NCBI GenBank assembly: GCA_002427465.1
Contig: DIRC01000030.1
Coordinates: 9,133 to 26,040 of the forward strand
Direction: 5' to 3'
Length of the DNA stretch: 16,908 nucleotides
Source of the DNA: Clostridiales bacterium UBA5446
GTDB taxonomy: Bacteria > Bacillota > Clostridia > Oscillospirales > Oscillospiraceae
This document shows, piece by piece, positions 8,801 to 15,714 of the stretch. A program made the position numbers and the translations under genes. Under the pieces are notes generated by a model, which worked only from the letters and a program-made list of their open reading frames with translations, was not told the DNA's origin and ran no database searches. Every line of letters begins with the position of its first letter. Positions within the stretch are counted from its first letter, which is position 1.

Positions 8801-10297
8801 TTATTCGCATCTGCCGTACATCTTTGTGTATTCATACAATTTCGCGGCGAGAACGTCATCCGCTTCACCCGGCAGAAGGCGCCAGCGCCAGTTGCCGGTT
8901 TCCGTTCCCGGAATGTTCATCCGGGCCTCTCCGCCAAGCCCCAGGCAATCCTGCATCTGCACCACGAACAGGTCTGCGACGCTGCTCATCCCCCCCCGGA
9001 TGACGCCCCAGTTGAAGCCCTCGTCGTCATGAATCGCCAAATACCGCCGCGCGAAGGCCACATCCCTTCTGTCGGCGGTATCCCGCCATTGGATAATCGT
9101 CTCATTATCATGGGTGCCGACATAGCAAACACAGTTGTGCCCGTAGTTATGTGGCAGATAGCCGCTTGCCTCACCGTCGCCAAAGGCAAACGCCAGAACC
9201 TTCATGCCCGGGAAACCCGACTCCGCCATAAGCTGCCCTACCTCCGGCGTCATCAGCCCCAGGTCCTCCGCAATAATTGGGACGCCGGCAAACCAGTCGC
9301 GTATTATCCGGACAAAATCCATCCCCGGCCCTTTGACCCACCGGCCGGCTTTGGAGGTCTTCGCGCCATATGGTACGCTCCAGTAAGACTCAAGCCCCCT
9401 GAAATGATCTATCCGCAGGATATCATAAAGACGCTTTGACCCGGCTATTCTCCTGATCCACCAGCTATAGCCATCCTCCCGCATGCGCTGCCAATCATAA
9501 ATCGGATTTCCCCAAAGCTGGCCATCGGCGGAAAAGCGATCCGGCGGCACACCCGAAACCTCCCTGGGCAGATTTTGTTCGTCCAGCAGGAAATTTTCAG
9601 GCTCTGCCCAAACATCGGCGGAGTCCGGCGCGACGTACATCGGCAGATCCCCGATGAGCCGGATTCCCCTGGAACCTGCATATTCCCGCAGCGTATGCCA
9701 CTGCCTGAAGAAGAGAAACTGCAAATAAGTAAAAAAGCGCATGTCGTCTTCAAGAAGCGCCTGATATCGCGCCATGCTTTCCGGATGCCTGGTGCGAATA
9801 TCCTTATCCGCCCAGTATGTCCATGGACGCATCCCGAAATGCTGTTTCAGCGCCATAAACAGCGCGTAGTCCGGAAGCCATCGGCCGTTCTCCTCCGCAA
9901 ATGCCAGTACGGCCTGCCGGTCGCGCGGCCATCCCGCTCTGAATGCTTTTCTGAGAACCTCCCAGCGGCGCGCATAGATTTTTCCGTAATCCACATTGCG
10001 GGGATCGTTTCCCCAGTCCACGCCGTCAATATCCCCCATCTCCAGAAGCCCGTCCCGGCAAAGGCATCCCAGATCGATAAAGTACGGATTGCCCGCATAA
10101 GCCGAGAAGGAAGAATATGGCGAGTCCCCATACCCGGTGGGGCCAAGGGGAAGAAGCTGCCAGCAGGTCTGACCGGCGCTTTTTAAAAAATCGGCAAACC
10201 GGAAAGCCGCCTCGCCCAGCGTGCCTATCCCGTATTGGGATGGAAGCGACGATATGGGCATCAGTATTCCGCTGCTTCGTTTCAGATTCATCGTCAT
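8801..10297 (-). CDS. malQ: 4-alpha-glucanotransferase (amylomaltase, GH77)
   Basis: This cytosolic enzyme transfers segments of alpha-1,4-glucan from one maltodextrin to another and releases glucose; it serves maltose, starch or glycogen use. The 498-aa product has the normal length of bacterial MalQ and its N-terminal signature (RSSGILMPISSLPSQYGIG, then QLLPLGPTGYGDSPYSSFSA). The catalytic residues are all present: nucleophile Asp297 in RIDHFRGLESYW, acid/base Glu344 in IIAEDLG, and Asp397 in GTHDNET. GGAGGA lies 4 nt before ATG 10297; a second in-frame ATG at 10291 is 10 nt from that site and could be the real start. No other glycogen or maltose gene is beside it, and it is convergent with the ger operon and divergent from the amidase gene, so it is probably transcribed alone. 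Confidence 0.96.
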   Translation of the reverse strand: MTMNLKRSSGILMPISSLPSQYGIGTLGEAAFRFADFLKSAGQTCWQLLPLGPTGYGDSPYSSFSAYAGNPYFIDLGCLCRDGLLEMGDIDGVDWGNDPRNVDYGKIYARRWEVLRKAFRAGWPRDRQAVLAFAEENGRWLPDYALFMALKQHFGMRPWTYWADKDIRTRHPESMARYQALLEDDMRFFTYLQFLFFRQWHTLREYAGSRGIRLIGDLPMYVAPDSADVWAEPENFLLDEQNLPREVSGVPPDRFSADGQLWGNPIYDWQRMREDGYSWWIRRIAGSKRLYDILRIDHFRGLESYWSVPYGAKTSKAGRWVKGPGMDFVRIIRDWFAGVPIIAEDLGLMTPEVGQLMAESGFPGMKVLAFAFGDGEASGYLPHNYGHNCVCYVGTHDNETIIQWRDTADRRDVAFARRYLAIHDDEGFNWGVIRGGMSSVADLFVVQMQDCLGLGGEARMNIPGTETGNWRWRLLPGEADDVLAAKLYEYTKMYGRCE

Positions 10298-10378
10298 TTT
10301 TTCCTCCGTACCGCGCTCCCGGCGGCGTCCGTTCTTCCCTTTACCCCAATACGTGCCGCGCCGGGCTGCCGTTAAAAT

Positions 10379-10407
10379 ACTGTAACTTAAATTTCCGGAG
10401 AACGCAA
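10379..10407 (-). promoter_or_regulatory. Possible sigma-A promoter of malQ
   Basis: On the minus strand TTGCGT (10407-10402) and TACAGT (10384-10379) are separated by 17 bp. The match to TTGACA/TATAAT is moderate. Transcription would begin near 10372, giving a leader of about 75 nt before malQ. Confidence 0.35.
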
Positions 10408-10463
10408 CCCGTCTTTATGCAAAAGGCTTTAGCGCGCATCGGCGGGAGGCGTCATAGACTGGA

Positions 10464-10493
10464 TTGGCAGGTGTTCCGGCCTGCAATTATATT
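10464..10493 (+). promoter_or_regulatory. Likely sigma-A promoter of the amidase gene
   Basis: TTGGCA (10464-10469) and TATATT (10488-10493) each match the consensus at five of six bases, with an 18-bp spacer. The start point would be near 10500, about 15 nt before the ATG. A dyad GCAGG/CCTGC (10467-10471, 10480-10484) overlaps the -35 element and spacer and could be an operator. Confidence 0.5.
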
Positions 10494-10514
10494 TTAACAT
10501 ACGGAGCAAGAAAT

Positions 10515-11006
10515 ATGGCCCTCTATCATAAAGCCTATAACCGGGATGCGGCTGTGGCATATGCTGAAAAATGGGCGCTATCCCGCAATCCCGCATTTTA
10601 CAACTTCAGCGGCATCGGCGGCGACTGCACAAATTTTGCCTCCCAGTGCATCTATGCCGGCTGCGGCGTCATGAATTACACCCCCGTTACCGGATGGTTC
10701 TACCGAAGCGCAAACGACCGCACGGCTTCCTGGACGGGCGTTTCTTATCTTTACAATTTTCTGACCGGTAACGCCGGCACAGGTCCTTACGCCGCGGTGG
10801 TAAGGCGTGACGAAATCCTGCCCGGGGATGTTGTGCAGTTGGGCCTGGCCGACGGAACCTTTTATCATACGCCGGTGGTTCTGGCCTCGGAAGGCGGCGA
10901 AATCTATGTGGCCGCCCATGACTATGACGCCCTCTGGCGTCCGCTTTCCAGCTATATATACGACCGCATTCGGTACCTGCATATTAAAGGCGCCCGGTAC
11001 TACTGA
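10515..11006 (+). CDS. Amidase-domain protein (papain-like, Amidase_6 type)
   Basis: The 163-aa product is essentially one domain. It opens with YNRDAAVAYAEKWA and continues with NPAFYNFSGIGGDCTNFASQ, the hallmark of the putative amidase family common in Bacilli and Clostridia. By analogy with papain-like folds, Cys38 in GGDCTNF is the probable nucleophile and His118 in FYHTPVV the probable partner; H135-D136 (AAHDYDA) is also conserved-looking. The substrate is unknown; cell-wall peptide or another amide is possible. ATG 10515 was chosen because GGAG lies 8 nt upstream; an upstream in-frame start at 10464 falls on the promoter. No signal peptide is seen, which is odd for a wall-acting enzyme and may mean a cytosolic or spore-compartment role. 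Divergent from malQ. Confidence 0.85.
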   Translation: MALYHKAYNRDAAVAYAEKWALSRNPAFYNFSGIGGDCTNFASQCIYAGCGVMNYTPVTGWFYRSANDRTASWTGVSYLYNFLTGNAGTGPYAAVVRRDEILPGDVVQLGLADGTFYHTPVVLASEGGEIYVAAHDYDALWRPLSSYIYDRIRYLHIKGARYY

Positions 11007-11019
11007 AAGCGCGCGCCGC

Positions 11020-11073
11020 TCCCGGCCGGGATTATGCCTGCCGGTCAGGACGGCCGCGATGACGGCCGGCCGG
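11020..11073. repeat. Cluster of G+C-rich palindromes
   Basis: A perfect 12-bp palindrome TCCCGGCCGGGA (11020-11031) is followed by a hairpin CGGCCG-cgatga-CGGCCG (11051-11068). A second CCGGCCGG (11066-11073) could pair with the first copy at 11022-11029. No T tract follows, so it is not a clear terminator of the amidase gene; it may stabilise the mRNA 3' end or be regulatory. Confidence 0.5.
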
Positions 11074-11116
11074 ATTGATTTCCCCCGCCCGGGTTATACT
11101 ATATTCGGGTGATGAG

Positions 11117-11284
11117 ATGAATAAAAACCATAAACAAAAAAGACCGGAAGATCTGAGAGTGGACCCCGAGGCCCGGTTATGCCCAAAATTTGATGCCACC
11201 GGGATCGCGATGTTCCGCGCGCAGGAACAAGACGAGATGGGCGTCCGGGTTCTGGACGACTGCGCGGAGGAACACATCATGTGA
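11117..11284 (+). CDS. Small hypothetical protein (55 aa)
   Basis: I do not recognise this protein. It is hydrophilic: a basic start (MNKNHKQKRPEDLRVD) and an acidic end (VLDDCAEEHIM), with two cysteines (LCPKFD, DDCAEE) and no membrane segment. GGTGAT at 11108-11113, which can pair with the part of the 16S rRNA tail next to the core anti-Shine-Dalgarno sequence, lies just before ATG 11117. A strong terminator begins 39 nt after the stop codon, which supports a transcription unit ending here, either its own or one continuing from the amidase gene 110 bp upstream. Weak point: the ORF is short, and its neighbourhood has open frames on both strands. Confidence 0.45.
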   Translation: MNKNHKQKRPEDLRVDPEARLCPKFDATGIAMFRAQEQDEMGVRVLDDCAEEHIM

Positions 11285-11323
11285 TGCCCCCGCAAATATC
11301 GAAACGCCCCTTAATACGGCAAG

Positions 11324-11357
11324 TCCGGGAAAACCGTTGGTTTTCCCGGATCTTTTT
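11324..11357 (+). terminator. Strong rho-independent terminator
   Basis: A perfect 12-bp stem (11324-11335 with 11339-11350) with a 3-nt loop is followed by TCTTTTT (11351-11357). It has a T tract only on the plus strand, so it ends the amidase/55-aa unit and does not serve the leftward aco operon. Confidence 0.88.
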
Positions 11358-11370
11358 GCCCCCATGGAAA

Positions 11371-11408
11371 GCGGCCGGCGTTTACGCCCGGAAAGTAACG
11401 TCGGCCGC
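11371..11408 (-). terminator. Imperfect hairpin downstream of the aco operon
   Basis: GCGGCCGGCGTT (11371-11382) pairs with AACGTCGGCCGC (11397-11408), with one G-T mismatch and a 14-nt loop. It stands about 75 bp past the acoB stop. On the minus strand only a weak TTT follows, so its role as terminator for the aco operon is uncertain. A second, bulged hairpin lies at 11423-11454. Confidence 0.3.
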
Positions 11409-11481
11409 ATCCAGACCTATGCCAAAGCGGTCATTATCGGCACCGCGGCTTTGCCAACAGAGAGTACTTGGAAAGAATCTC

Positions 11482-12471
11482 TCAGGCGTCCAGCGCCTTG
11501 AGAACGCCCTTGATGATATCTGATTCCTGCACGATCCACATATCCTCCAGAACGGGGGAGAACGGGATTGGCGTATCCGGCCCCGTAACACGGACCACAG
11601 GCCCCCGGAGGGCGTCAAAACACTCCTCGGCGCAGAGGGTCACGACTTCGTTCAGGGCGTTTCCGGTCCGGTATGCCTCGTTTACGACCACCAGACGCCC
11701 GGTTTTTCTGAGTGACCCGAATATCGTGTTTTTATCCAGCGGCTTCAGGCTGCGGGGATCAACCACCTCAACGCTGATCCCCTCCTCCTCCAGCTTTGCG
11801 GCCGCCGAAAGCGCCTTATGCACCATAGCCTGGGTCGCCACCACGGTGACGTCCGTCCCCACGCGCTTGATATCCGCGGATGCAAAGGGAACCACATAGT
11901 CCTCGCCGGGATCGGGAACAGGCCCCTTGACGCCGTAGAGCATTTTATGTTCAAAGAAGATGACCGGGTCGTTGCCGCGTATCGCATATTTCAGCAGGCC
12001 TTTGGCGTCGTAGGGCGTGGATGGGCAGGCAATTTTAAGCCCCGGCGCGTTCAGGACAAAGCCCTCCATACACTGGGAATGCTGGGCGGCGGCGCGCACC
12101 CCCGCGCCGTTGGGGCAGCGCACCACCATGGCGGCGCTTTGCCCTCCGGTCTGCATACCGGTCATGTAGCGGTTCTTGGAAGCCTGGTTAACTACATAGT
12201 CAGCGCAAACCGTTAGGAAATCGGAAAACATCAGTTCCGGAACAGGCTTCATCCCGGCATAAGCCGCGCCCAGGGAAAGGCCGAGTATGCCCGTTTCCGC
12301 AATCATGGTATCAAGGACATTATTGGGATACTTTTCGTAAAGCCCGGCCGTTACACCGAAGCAGCCGCCGAAAAGGCCCACGTCCTCGCCAAGGACAACG
12401 ACCTCGGGATTACGCGCGATCTCTTCGTCCAGCGCTTCACGGATGGCCTCTGCCATAGTGATTTCTCTCAT
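11482..12471 (-). CDS. acoB: Acetoin dehydrogenase E1 component, beta subunit
   Basis: With AcoA it forms the thiamine diphosphate-dependent E1 that cleaves acetoin, releasing acetaldehyde and passing the acetyl unit to lipoate on E2. The 329-aa product has the standard 2-oxoacid-dehydrogenase beta-subunit layout: VVVLGEDVG (24-32), the cofactor-activating Glu59 in IAETGI, the QHSQ motif with His131, and a C-terminal transketolase-like domain (about 205-325) starting near TDVTVVATQAMV. The sequence alone does not separate acetoin from pyruvate E1; the call rests on acoX and acoA beside it. Its ATG overlaps the acoA stop by 4 bp (ATGA). GGGAG inside acoA (12485-12481) is the ribosome-binding site, 9 nt upstream. 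It is the last gene of the operon. Confidence 0.88.
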   Translation of the reverse strand: MREITMAEAIREALDEEIARNPEVVVLGEDVGLFGGCFGVTAGLYEKYPNNVLDTMIAETGILGLSLGAAYAGMKPVPELMFSDFLTVCADYVVNQASKNRYMTGMQTGGQSAAMVVRCPNGAGVRAAAQHSQCMEGFVLNAPGLKIACPSTPYDAKGLLKYAIRGNDPVIFFEHKMLYGVKGPVPDPGEDYVVPFASADIKRVGTDVTVVATQAMVHKALSAAAKLEEEGISVEVVDPRSLKPLDKNTIFGSLRKTGRLVVVNEAYRTGNALNEVVTLCAEECFDALRGPVVRVTGPDTPIPFSPVLEDMWIVQESDIIKGVLKALDA

Positions 12472-13451
12472 GCCTGCACACTCCCTTCATCGCAGTAGTA
12501 AACATCCCTGAGGAGATCGTCCCGATCAGGCCACGGGCTCTCCTCGGCAAACTTCTGATGGCCGTCCACCCGGTCGGAAGCACTTTTCCAAATGCCGTCG
12601 ATTTCTGCCTGAGTCATGACCTCGTGATCCAGCAGGTATTTCTCAAATCGCCTGATGGGGCATTTTGCCATCCAGAAATCCTTCTCCTCCTGATCCCGAT
12701 ATATATCGGGGTCCCCTTCAAAATGGCCGCGCCAGCGATAGGTTTTGGCCTCGATAAGGGTTGGGCCGCCGCCTGCCCTGGCACGTTTGAAGGCCTCCTC
12801 CGTGGCCTCCAGCACGGCGAATATGTCGTTTCCGTCTATCTGTATGCCGGGCACGCCGTAAGCCGCGCCCCGGGCGGAAAGATCATCCACCTTGTTTTGC
12901 TTGGATTTAGGCACCGAAATCGCGTACCCGTTGTTGCAGATAAAATAGATGGTCGGCAGGTTCCAGATGGACGCGAAGTTCAATCCCTCATGGAATTCCC
13001 CGCGGTTGGACGCGCCGTCCCCGAACACCGTAACGGCAAGCTTGCCGTCCTTGCGGAACTTGTGGGCGAATGAAAAGCCGTTGATAATGGTCTGGGCGGA
13101 ACCGAGTATCCCGTTGCAGCCCAGGGTGCTCTTCTCCAGATCCCCGGCATGCATTGAGCCGCCCTTCCCCTTGCAGATGCCGGTTCTTTTGCCGTAAAGC
13201 TCCGCCATCAGCTTATCGCCGCCTATGCCGCGGCAAAGCAGCACCCCGTGCTCCCGGTGGGACGCGCCGATGGTGTCGCCATCCTGAAGATTAAAGCAGA
13301 TCCCGGCCATAATGGCCTCCTGCCCGATCCCCAGATGAACAAACCCCGGTATTGCGCCCGCCGCGAAATTGATCCTCAGCCGATCCTCAAAGGTCCGGAT
13401 GTAGATCATGTCCTCCAATAGCTTCCGCAAATCGTTATTCGTCAGAGTCAT
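12468..13451 (-). CDS. acoA: Acetoin dehydrogenase E1 component, alpha subunit
   Basis: This subunit carries the thiamine diphosphate-binding motif: GDG at 144-146 followed by NN at 173-174, the spacing expected for the family. Other family features are IPGFVHLGIGQEA (34-46), the SHREHG segment (64-69) and GKGGSMH (95-101). Length 327 aa is typical for AcoA and bacterial E1 alpha proteins. A perfect AAGGAGGT (13469-13462) stands 10 nt before ATG 13451. The start lies inside the end of acoX (17-bp overlap), so the two are co-transcribed and probably co-translated. Pyruvate dehydrogenase E1 alpha is the main alternative, but AcoX in the same operon and the scarcity of pyruvate dehydrogenase in Clostridia favour acetoin. 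Confidence 0.88.
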   Translation of the reverse strand: MTLTNNDLRKLLEDMIYIRTFEDRLRINFAAGAIPGFVHLGIGQEAIMAGICFNLQDGDTIGASHREHGVLLCRGIGGDKLMAELYGKRTGICKGKGGSMHAGDLEKSTLGCNGILGSAQTIINGFSFAHKFRKDGKLAVTVFGDGASNRGEFHEGLNFASIWNLPTIYFICNNGYAISVPKSKQNKVDDLSARGAAYGVPGIQIDGNDIFAVLEATEEAFKRARAGGGPTLIEAKTYRWRGHFEGDPDIYRDQEEKDFWMAKCPIRRFEKYLLDHEVMTQAEIDGIWKSASDRVDGHQKFAEESPWPDRDDLLRDVYYCDEGSVQA

Positions 13452-14481
13452 GAATACAAATACCTCCTTTTGTTTCTCCTTGCGGAGTGTTATGAATTAG
13501 GAAAAATCCCCTGTCCGCGGCGCAGCTCAGGGTAGCGGGGATATCCACCACCAGCGGCCCGTCGCGCGTCAGCTCGATTTCTATCCTGTCTTTTGGAAGA
13601 AACTCGACCTCCCTTTCCCCGTCCAGTGCCAGCATCCCTGCCCCGGTCTCAAGGCTGATGCGGTCGCCGATGGCCATTGTCCGGCTGTATTTGATCCCCA
13701 CCGGGCGGATAAGCCCCGGCCCGATCGCCACATTGGTTGCAAACGCCGCCGGCTCGCCGCACCGGATATACAAGCCCAGCGGCTCGTGTTCCCTGATCGT
13801 ACGGAAGCTGCCCCCGATCGCCGACATACCTATGCTGTCCGGCTTCGCCACGGTAACGAAAAGCTCACGTATGGAGTCCACGTTCCACACGGCCCTTGAC
13901 GCGGCGAACATATCGCTGGTAACGCATACGTCGATCAGGGCAATGTCGGCAAGGTCGCCGTTTTTATAGATATTCAGCCTCTTGCAGCGCCTGGTTTTGA
14001 GCATTTCGCCGCCGTCGTCGGTCTCAGCCACAAGAGCGGCAAGCCCCGCGACGGTGCCTTCCATCATGTAGGGGAACACGTTGTTTGTGCCCGTTGAAAG
14101 CGGGATAAGCGGAACATCCCCGCACGCCTTGGCCACAACACGATTTGTGCCGTCGCCGCCGATGACGATGATGCATCTCGCGCCGAGCTCCCGCAGCATC
14201 CGCGCCGCTTTTGTGGAGTCGGTCTGGTCAAATACCGGGCGAAAAGGGATAAGGCCCGCGTTGACCGACTCATGGGTCAGCCTGCGGATATTCTCCGCAG
14301 CCTTCTCCAGCATGCCGTAAGCGTCGTCCATCACGAGTATCCGTGCGTCGGACAGCTTGTGAAACGCGATTAGAATGCGCTGGATGATATTCACTTTTTC
14401 CATGTTGTCAAAGCAGGTGGCGTTGGCGACCAGCCTTCGTATGTCCTTTCCCGACGACGGGTTGGCAATGATACCAATCAA
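13435..14481 (-). CDS. acoX: AcoX, NAD-kinase-like protein of the acetoin operon
   Basis: The 348-aa product begins IGIIANPSSGKDIRRLVA, as AcoX proteins do, and carries the diacylglycerol/NAD-kinase fold motifs GGDGTNR (108-114) and STGTNN (129-134), which bind nucleotide in that superfamily. AcoX is encoded in many acetoin-catabolic clusters, but its biochemical role is not settled; a kinase acting on NAD or a related compound is an inference from the fold. The start codon is TTG at 14481, supported by GGGAG (14494-14490) 8 nt upstream and by the conserved N-terminus. It lies 26 bp after acoC, and its 3' end overlaps acoA by 17 bp. The rare start codon may lower its synthesis relative to its neighbours. 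Confidence 0.9.
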   Translation of the reverse strand: MIGIIANPSSGKDIRRLVANATCFDNMEKVNIIQRILIAFHKLSDARILVMDDAYGMLEKAAENIRRLTHESVNAGLIPFRPVFDQTDSTKAARMLRELGARCIIVIGGDGTNRVVAKACGDVPLIPLSTGTNNVFPYMMEGTVAGLAALVAETDDGGEMLKTRRCKRLNIYKNGDLADIALIDVCVTSDMFAASRAVWNVDSIRELFVTVAKPDSIGMSAIGGSFRTIREHEPLGLYIRCGEPAAFATNVAIGPGLIRPVGIKYSRTMAIGDRISLETGAGMLALDGEREVEFLPKDRIEIELTRDGPLVVDIPATLSCAADRGFFLIHNTPQGETKGGICIHDSDE

Positions 14482-14489
14482 AGCAATCG

Positions 14490-14494
14490 CTCCC
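14490..14494 (-). promoter_or_regulatory. Ribosome-binding site that fixes the TTG start of acoX
   Basis: GGGAG on the minus strand lies 8 nt before TTG 14481. There is no ATG or GTG in frame close to the conserved start IGIIANP, so this site decides the choice of TTG. Confidence 0.7.
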
Positions 14495-14507
14495 GTTCCG
14501 CCTGAAA

Positions 14508-15683
14508 CTAGGCCAAAAGCTTTTCCGCGTCCTGAAGGATTTCCGCCAGCGTCTGAAGAAAAGCGGCCCCGGGCGCTCCGTCGATGATCCTGTGATCCAC
14601 GGTGAGGCTCAGATAGGTTTGCTGCCGCTGAACGACCTTTCCGTCCTCCAGGGTGAGATAAGGCTTCACTGCGCCGACGCCAAGGATGGCCACCTGTGGC
14701 GGGTTAATTATCGGCGTGGAGAATTCCACATCCCGCATCCCCAGGTTGGTTACGCAGAAGGTCCCCCCCGCCAGGTCTTCCCCGCTGAGCTTGTTTTCTT
14801 CGGCTTTCTTCGCCAGAAGCTTCGATTCCCCGTTAATTTCATACACCGACTTTTTGTCGGCTTTGCGGATCACAGGCACTGTCAGCCCGGCCTCGACGGC
14901 GACCGCCATATTGATATTGATATCCTCCCAGGTGTAAAGGACGCCGTCCTCATAGGTGGCGTTGAGCGCCGGGTGCGCCCTGAGGGCCAGGGCGGAGGCT
15001 TTCAGCATCAAGGCGTTGAAAGACGGCACTGCCTCGCCGCGCACGTCGGGCTCGGCCTTCATCGCCTCCCGGGCTGCCATGAGCGTTGTTATGTCAACCG
15101 TACGCATAATAGTCACAGGCGCGGTGCCGTGACTGCTGGCCATCATGCGTTCGGCAATCACGCGCCGCATTCCCGTCAGACGGGATTCGGTGCATTGGGG
15201 TTCAAATGCCTTATAGTTTTCGATGTATTCCTCAATATCGAAAACCGTAATGCGGCGGGTGATCCCCAGGGCGGACGCCACCTTTTCCAGCCTGATGTTC
15301 TTCGACCGCGCCAGAGCCTTGGCCGCGGGAGACGCCTTCGGGCCGCTGTCCGGGGACGAGGCGGCGGATTCCGTGATTTCCGGTGCGGCGGCCGCCGGCG
15401 CGCCACCCGGGCCGGAAGCCGGCGCCAGCCCGGAAATATCCTCGTCAGCGCCCGCGATGATGGCGATCAGCGTCCCGATTTTGCATGGACTGCCGGCAGG
15501 CACATAGATGCCCCGGATCACGCCATTAATCTCCGCTTCAACGCTGTTTGTGATTTTCTGGCCCTCGACAATGCAAATGATCTGCCCCTTTTCTACGGAG
15601 TCTCCCACTTTCACCTTCCATTCGACGATGGACATGTCGCTTTCGATCATGCCGAGCTTCGGCATCGCTACTTTAAAAGCCAT
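14508..15683 (-). CDS. acoC: Acetoin dehydrogenase E2, dihydrolipoamide acetyltransferase
   Basis: E2 is the core of the complex and moves the acetyl group from E1 to CoA. The 391-aa product has three parts in order. An N-terminal lipoyl domain (about 2-79) has the lipoylated lysine most likely Lys43 in VEGQKITNS, where the more usual sequence is ETDK. An Ala/Pro/Gly-rich linker (about 84-115) follows, then a peripheral subunit-binding domain (about 117-155). The catalytic acetyltransferase domain (about 165-390) contains DHRIIDG with His364 and Asp368. The binding domain reads ALGITRRITVFDI where GTGxGGRIxxxDV is usual. GGAGGGAG (15700-15693) lies 9 nt before ATG 15683. It sits 31 bp after acoL and 26 bp before acoX. 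Confidence 0.92.
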   Translation of the reverse strand: MAFKVAMPKLGMIESDMSIVEWKVKVGDSVEKGQIICIVEGQKITNSVEAEINGVIRGIYVPAGSPCKIGTLIAIIAGADEDISGLAPASGPGGAPAAAAPEITESAASSPDSGPKASPAAKALARSKNIRLEKVASALGITRRITVFDIEEYIENYKAFEPQCTESRLTGMRRVIAERMMASSHGTAPVTIMRTVDITTLMAAREAMKAEPDVRGEAVPSFNALMLKASALALRAHPALNATYEDGVLYTWEDININMAVAVEAGLTVPVIRKADKKSVYEINGESKLLAKKAEENKLSGEDLAGGTFCVTNLGMRDVEFSTPIINPPQVAILGVGAVKPYLTLEDGKVVQRQQTYLSLTVDHRIIDGAPGAAFLQTLAEILQDAEKLLA

Positions 15684-15714
15684 GGATGATTTCTCCCTCC
15701 GAATTTGATGTTTC

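Noticed and set aside
11075..11105. TTGATT and TATACT as a promoter of the 55-aa ORF
   Set aside because: The spacer is only 14 bp, and the predicted start would leave about 10 nt before the ATG, too little for its ribosome-binding site.
14592..15689. 365-aa plus-strand ORF opposite acoC
   Set aside because: It is a long open frame caused by high G+C; its translation is rich in His, Arg and Gly without domain patterns, while the minus strand encodes an intact E2.
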